DNA from: Papilionanthe hookeriana x Papilionanthe teres
Taxonomy: Eukaryota > Streptophyta > Magnoliopsida > Asparagales > Orchidaceae
NCBI GenBank assembly: GCA_022702705.1
Contig: CM040428.1
Location: 96,234,805 to 96,298,804, forward strand
Direction of reading: 5' to 3'
DNA length: 64,000 nucleotides
The position numbers and the translations under genes were made by a program. The notes under the pieces are model-generated. The model saw only the letters and a list, made by a program, of their open reading frames with translations. It ran no database searches and was not told the origin of the DNA. Shown one piece after another: positions 58,993 through 64,000 of this stretch; the stretch's first letter is position 1, and the number at the start of each line of letters is the position of its first letter.

Positions 58993-59262
58993 GGTCTGGT
59001 GCCTAGGCTCCAGAATCTGGCGCCTAAGCACCAGTTCGATACTGAAGTAGTGAAAAATTTTTGACAAATTTAGGCAGTTATTTTGACGGTGTTAAGTAGT
59101 TATCAGACCTTCAAGAAGACTGGAAGTTACTCCTAATACATAGGACATGTGATACAATGCATCTTGACACAGGAAAAAAGTTATAATCACGAAGAGAAGC
59201 GATCCGAAGTGAAGAGGTGAGAAGACTTGGTCACGGAGTCCGGCGCATAGGCGCCACAATTA
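58993..59262. repeat. E4 GC-rich hairpin cassettes (LTR U3)
   Basis: CTGGTGCCTAGGCTCCAG and CTGGCGCCTAAGCACCAG at 58,993-59,035, and CCGGCGCATAGGCGCC at 59,240-59,256 (stem GGCGC/GCGCC, loop ATAG). The second resembles E2's type. Confidence 0.75.
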
Positions 59263-59338
59263 CTTTCTAGAAGATTTATTGAATTTAGATGATTTTTGAA
59301 GAGGTTCCTTAAGCAACCCCTGTCAATTTTCGAAGCTC

Positions 59339-59347
59339 TATAAATAG
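59339..59347 (+). promoter_or_regulatory. LTR TATA box (E4)
   Basis: TATAAATAG preceded by GAAGAGGT..CTTAAGCA, the same promoter context as E1 10,858. Confidence 0.75.
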
Positions 59348-60568
59348 GAGACATTTCTACAGAGAAAGGTGCCCCCTTACATCTCCAACATCCGGAGATA
59401 ATTTTAGAGAGCTGCGACATATTCTTCTTAAGTATTTTAGTGAGTTTATTTTAGTTATTTAGAGTGTTACTACTCAATTCCTTGAGTAGTAAGTAGGAGT
59501 TTATAAGTGTTGTTGCTGTTGAAGTCTTGTGATTTGCATTGGAGTCAATAAGAGTTAAAGGATCACTTGAAGAAACATTCCAGATAAGTATTTGTAACTT
59601 GGTTCAAAGTTTTATAAATATGTTTAGTTGTGTGAATTCAATGTGTTCTGAGTAGTTACTTTTTTTTCTCCTTTCAACGATGAAAAGATAATAAGATAAT
59701 TTAATTTTGTTAGAGAAATAAACTTAAATTCTTAAAATTATTGCGATGATATTAATACCTGATCATAATTTACTTTTTTAAACTGGTCATTTAAATTGTT
59801 AAAACCTGTTGAAGAATTCTGAGACCTATCCGGAGATGAGTTCTTAACTTGTAGATATCACATGAATCCTTGGGTAATCGAAGGCCTTGAGTGGGTTATT
59901 CATGGTGAAGTGCAAAGAAAAGGAATATATTGATTATTGGGGGTAGAATTAATTAGTTTTTAGAGTGACATACTAAATTCTAATAAATTGGTTTATAGAA
60001 AGGGAACGGGTTACTAGTAGGGCCGACCATAGCCACTCTTGGACATCTAGAAGTGCGAGCCTAGATTAACCCATTCTACTAATAATACATCTTGAACTGA
60101 TCTACAGATTAGCCAGTGTTCTTTATACTATCAAGCGAAGGTCAAGAATATGAATGCTTCTATTTGGCGCAATACCATAATCTCAAGTTCTCAATGAATG
60201 ATAATTATTCTGAAAAAGCTTGGATTAGTTGAAAAAGAGAAAGTTATTTTATTGACACTTGCATTAACATTTTACTTTATTGTTGCTTTACTTACATTTA
60301 GTAGAAATTTCATTAAACTTAAAAATCTGAATTTTGAAAAGAAATAAAAATTCTAATTACATTTTATTTTAAAATCTAATACATTTATTCAATTAATTTT
60401 CACTTAATCTTCCCTGTGGGATCGATAACCAGGACTCCAATTGAGCCATGTATTACTTGAAACCATACATATACTTGCGTTTGAAATCATGAATTTTACA
60501 AAATTATTATAAATATTTAAATATAAATTCATAAATTTTTGTACAAAGAAAGTCGCGGTTCAAGTTTT

Positions 60569-60585
60569 TGGCACCGTTGCCGGGG
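60569..60585 (+). other. E4 tRNA-Asp primer-binding site
   Basis: TGGCACCGTTGCCGGGG, 16 of 17 bases complementary to the 3' end of plant tRNA-Asp, 6 bp after the LTR. Fixes the lineage and the LTR boundary. Confidence 0.9.
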
Positions 60586-60742
60586 AAGATAGAAAAGAAG
60601 TGAGAGAAAGAAAATTTTTAGATTTCTCAAATTAAAAATATTTTATATATTTTTATTTCTTTAAAAATACAAAAAAAATTACAAAAAAATACGAAAATAA
60701 ATTTATTTTATTTTCAAATTCTTTTATTTAATTTTAATTTTT

Positions 60743-61661
60743 ATGCGTAGTTCTGGATCTGAAGGATTATTACTTTTTGATTCTGAATTAGAAAGAACTG
60801 TTAAAAGAATTAGAAAAGGAAAACAAATACAAAAATATCAGGAAACTGTCAACTTACATAACAATAATCAAAATCCAATAGAAATTAATGAACAAAATGT
60901 TTATAAACCATTAAGGGATTATGCAAACCCTACAGCTGATTAACTTCATGTTAGCATTCAAATACCTGCTATAGATGCTAATTCTTTTGAGCTTAAACCT
61001 TCTATTATTCAAATGGTTCAAAGTAATCAATTTGGAGGAACACCAAATGAGGATCCAAACTTACACCTTGCTAGTTTCTTAGAACTTTGTGCTACCTTTG
61101 AGTATAATAATGTTTCTGATGATGCTATTAGGCTTAGACTCTTTCCTTTTTCTTTGAAAGATAAAGAAAAGATGTTGCTAAACTCATTAGCAAATAGTTC
61201 TATTAAAACTTGGGCAGATATGGCACAAAAATTCCTTGCTAAATATTTTCCTCCTTCTAAAACTGCTAAATTAAGAAATGATATTACTTCATTTATGCAA
61301 TTTGATGGAGCGACAATTTATGAAGCAAGGGAAAGATTTAAATAACTATTAAGAAAATGTCCTCATCATGCTTTACCAGAAATGTTAATGATTCAAACAT
61401 GTTATAACAGACTTATTGGATCACTTAGATCTATTATAAATGCTGTTGCTAGTGGTTCTTTAATGGCTAAGACATTTGATGAAGCTTATACCTTAATTGA
61501 AGAAATGGCTAACAACAATTTTCAATGGAAAGTATTCAAGATAATGAAGCATTTTCTATTTTAGCTTCACAAGTGGCTGCGATATCTAAGAAATTGGATA
61601 ATTTTGCTATTAACATATCACATCTAAGTAATGATAATTCTGCAAATATTGATGATTCTTG
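60743..61661 (+). pseudogene. E4 Athila gag, truncated by element B
   Basis: ATG 60,743 reads MRSSGSEGLLLFDSELERTV and continues through FELKPSIIQMVQSNQFGG, L-E-L-C-A-T-F-E-Y, K-F-L-A-K-Y-F-P-P-S-K-T-A-K-L to the Gln-Trp block N-F-Q-W. Only two in-frame stops (TAA at 60,940-60,942 and 61,343-61,345, both at expected Glu positions) and one frameshift near 61,530 are seen, making it the least decayed gag here. It stops at the insertion of element B at 61,662. Confidence 0.88.
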
Positions 61662-64000
61662 TTGACCTCATTTTTGATGAGGTCTTTTTTCTTCTCTCTC
61701 TTTAGTACTTAGGATCTAGCCTTAGGCTTTCCCTTTGACAATCTTAGATGACTATAAATGGAACCCACCACTTAGAAATTCAAACACCTCTTAACTCCCT
61801 GCAAACCCCATAAGTTTGATTGTAAACCCCTAAGTCACTTGGAGGGTTAAGAGCAAATGTGGAGGTTTAAAGGATGAGTTCCCTATAGGACTCTTTGGCC
61901 TTAGGACTACCCTGGGTGGCCTGGTCTGGTGAGGGTTGACGTACACACATTACACTTTGACACACATTCCAAATCCTAAAACCATTCAAACCTAGCTTGA
62001 CTTCTTGACTCATGTAGGTAATTCATATGGATGGACCTTAACCCCTAAGCCCTTGGCTAAGAGGGTTAGGAACAACATAGTGAATGCCTCAAATGAGTCA
62101 TCTCATGGCTCTTATGGGCTTGATATGGCATCATGGCTCAACCAAAGTGATTCCATTCTACTCAAACTTGATCAATCCTCATTTTTTCAAAATTTCAATT
62201 TTTGACCCCCGGGGCCCTACACCCACCAAACCTACCAAATGTCCTCGAAGATGCCCAAAATTTGCAAAATTACCTAATTTACCCAAAATCCCTGAAAATC
62301 AATCCTAAATATTTTCCACCATTCAAATTGATCATCCTTAGCCAACTATACCAAAATTTCCAAAAATATCCCCCAATACCCTCCAAATACCCAAAATGCG
62401 CTTTTTTACCAAAAAATCAATAAATTTCAAAAACTCCCAGAAAATTCCAGAAAATTCCAAATATTCCTAATTTCATTTTGTTCAACTACTCCATATGCAA
62501 ATTTTGTCAATTTCACCCACTTTTACCAAAACCCCCAATTTGGCCCATTTTTAACCAAAGTAAGCCCAATGTCAAACCAAATCAACCCAATTGACCTCAA
62601 TGTTGATCCAATCCAATTATAAACTTCAATTCAATATCCCCATTATCAATTTAGACCAAATCTAAGCCCAATTTGATTACCATTTGGATCCAATTCCAAT
62701 TTGAAGCTTAAAGCCCAATTTTGGCCCATGACCTAAACTTAGCCCAAACCAACCCAACTCAACTCCAATTAACCCCAAATCTTTTCCTAAACCTTCCTAT
62801 TTGCCCCAAATTTGAACCTAAACTCCACCCAAACCTAACCCAAAACCAAAATCCCCATTGTTGGCCTAAACCCACCATAAACCCAAATGGGCCCAAATCT
62901 CAAAATCAAAGCCCAACCAAAGTTGAAAAACTCTTTGTGACACTTCCATAAACATTTCTAAACATTAATTTTACATCAAATCTAACATTAGCCCAACCTT
63001 AGCCCAAGTTAGGCCAATTTAACCCACTTTGGCCCCTTTACCAAAAAGTCCCAAATCAAACCCAATTCAACTCCAAATCACCTCAAGTTTGTTTCAAATT
63101 ACTCATGACACATCCCTAAACTAAACCCAACATTTATTTGGCATGTTTCTTCACAAAATTTCCCTCCACCAATTCGTTTTCAAACCTAAAGGCCCACTTT
63201 CTTAAACCATTTTAAAAGCCCATCCAAAATGATTTCAAAAAGCCCAAATTTGGCTCTAAAGCCCACATGACAAATTATCCTCTCCATACCTTTATTTGAA
63301 ATCATCCCTAAGTACTAAACCAATGATCAAATAATTCTAAATAAAGCTTCATCCAAATTTCCACCAAAATGCAAAAAATCCCTAAAAGCTACTTCCATAA
63401 AATTGACTAAGCTTGGCCCCAAGCCAAATGGAGCCATTGAGCTATGCATAAGCCATATGCAAGCCATGAGGAGCCCTTTCCACCTCACCATGCCATTAAT
63501 GGAAAGAAGGGGGGATCTTTCTTAAACCTTCATTAAGCATTTTAACCTCATTTATGCAACACTCTAAACCAAGCTTAGCAACCTCACCATGGATAGAGAC
63601 CACACCACCTCCTCTAAGCTGACTCACCTGACCTCCCTCAGCCCAAAATTAGTGCTTTGGATGGTGCACCAAGCCCTAAACCATGGCTAAACCAAAATGA
63701 GCCTAAAATGACCCTTCCCCCTTACCACTTAAATCAAACCTCTTTAAACTTGGCATTGGCCAATTGAACCCACAAACTTCAAGCCCTGACCCTCCTGATC
63801 AGAATGGTGACCTGAACCTAGCCGGCCAGCCACCAGGCCGCCGGAAAATGCCATGGCCGAGGAGCTTGGAATGAGCGAAATTTCAAATTCTCACCTGCTG
63901 AGTTGTCCCATGCCCAATGGCCACCACAGCTCTTCATCTCCTCCCCTAGTCAGCTGATCTCAGCCATCAATTGCCCCTGGGAAGCTCTGGCCATGGCTAT
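61662..64000. mobile_element. Element B copy 2: A/C-rich LTR-like sequence, runs off window
   Basis: Starts TGTTGACCTCAT inside E4 gag. The first bases form a perfect 8-bp stem (GACCTCAT at 61,666-61,673 with ATGAGGTC at 61,679-61,686). Homology with 30,969 onward is clearest over the first ~300 bp; afterwards both share AC-skewed CCCAAATTT-type sequence without ORFs. Copy 2 continues past the window end. Confidence 0.6.

Larger units (their letters stand above)
58812..60562 (+). mobile_element. E4 5' LTR
   Basis: 1,751 bp from TGATCCACTTAAAAATACC to ..GCGGTTCA. GC-rich cassettes at 58,993-59,035 and 59,238-59,262, TATAAATAG at 59,339-59,347, GGGATCGATAACCAGGACTCC near its end. Intact PBS follows. 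Confidence 0.88.

Noticed and set aside
62005..62951. Overlapping + strand frames in element B copy 2
   Set aside because: They are Pro/Asn/Lys-rich readings of AC-skewed low-complexity DNA in several frames at once, not a gene.

Overview
The window looks like repeat-dense heterochromatin from a flowering plant. It is AT-rich, has no intact host gene, and consists of nested and decayed LTR retrotransposons plus one large satellite array. The dominant family is Ty3/gypsy of the Athila lineage: a gag without CCHC knuckles, a D-(L/F)-G-A-S protease motif, an F-M-D-D reverse transcriptase, an integrase ending in the Athila-type H-L-(P/S)-(V/I)-E-L-E-H block, and a primer-binding site complementary to tRNA-Asp. 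I call the copies E1 to E4 plus one LTR fragment (LTR5).

Layout: 1-11,929 is E1 (+ strand): gag, protease, RT/RNase H, integrase, then two paralogous accessory ORFs (A broken, B intact at 340 aa), 3' noncoding sequence and an LTR. About 11,960-25,768 is a 13.8-kb tandem array of ~350-bp monomers built from 9-11-bp TTGACCAAA-like units, organised in ~4.0-kb, 12-monomer higher-order repeats. 25,780-27,148 is the integrase end of a Tat/Ogre-like Ty3/gypsy element (+). It is followed on the same strand by a decayed coding stretch holding a C-x2-C/C-x2-C motif and an ALKBH9-type Fe(II)/2-oxoglutarate dioxygenase domain (27,640-28,865), then tandem repeats of 88 and ~34 bp. 30,969-33,414 is an A/C-rich, LTR-like element (B), seen again at 61,662-64,000 inside E4.

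33,415-48,335 is E2 (- strand), nearly complete, interrupted in RT by a 2.2-kb PIF/Harbinger-like insertion with a TTA target duplication. 48,345-53,576 is E3 (-), 3'-truncated and fused to the truncated 5' LTR of E2. 53,577-57,795 is unassigned AT-rich DNA. 57,796-58,811 is LTR5 (-), interrupted by E4 (+, 58,812 to beyond the window), the least decayed Athila copy.

Most unusual: (1) a retrotransposon-adjacent, possibly captured, ALKBH9-like RNA-demethylase domain; (2) element-specific GC-rich hairpin cassettes at the same three positions in E1 and E2 (after integrase, between accessory ORFs, in LTR U3), with different sequence but similar structure; (3) a satellite that is in effect several hundred WRKY W-box cores (TTGAC[C/T]) in helical phase; (4) conserved noncoding blocks downstream of pol and upstream of the 3' LTR in Athila elements. 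Domain names come from residues I could read; no database search was possible.
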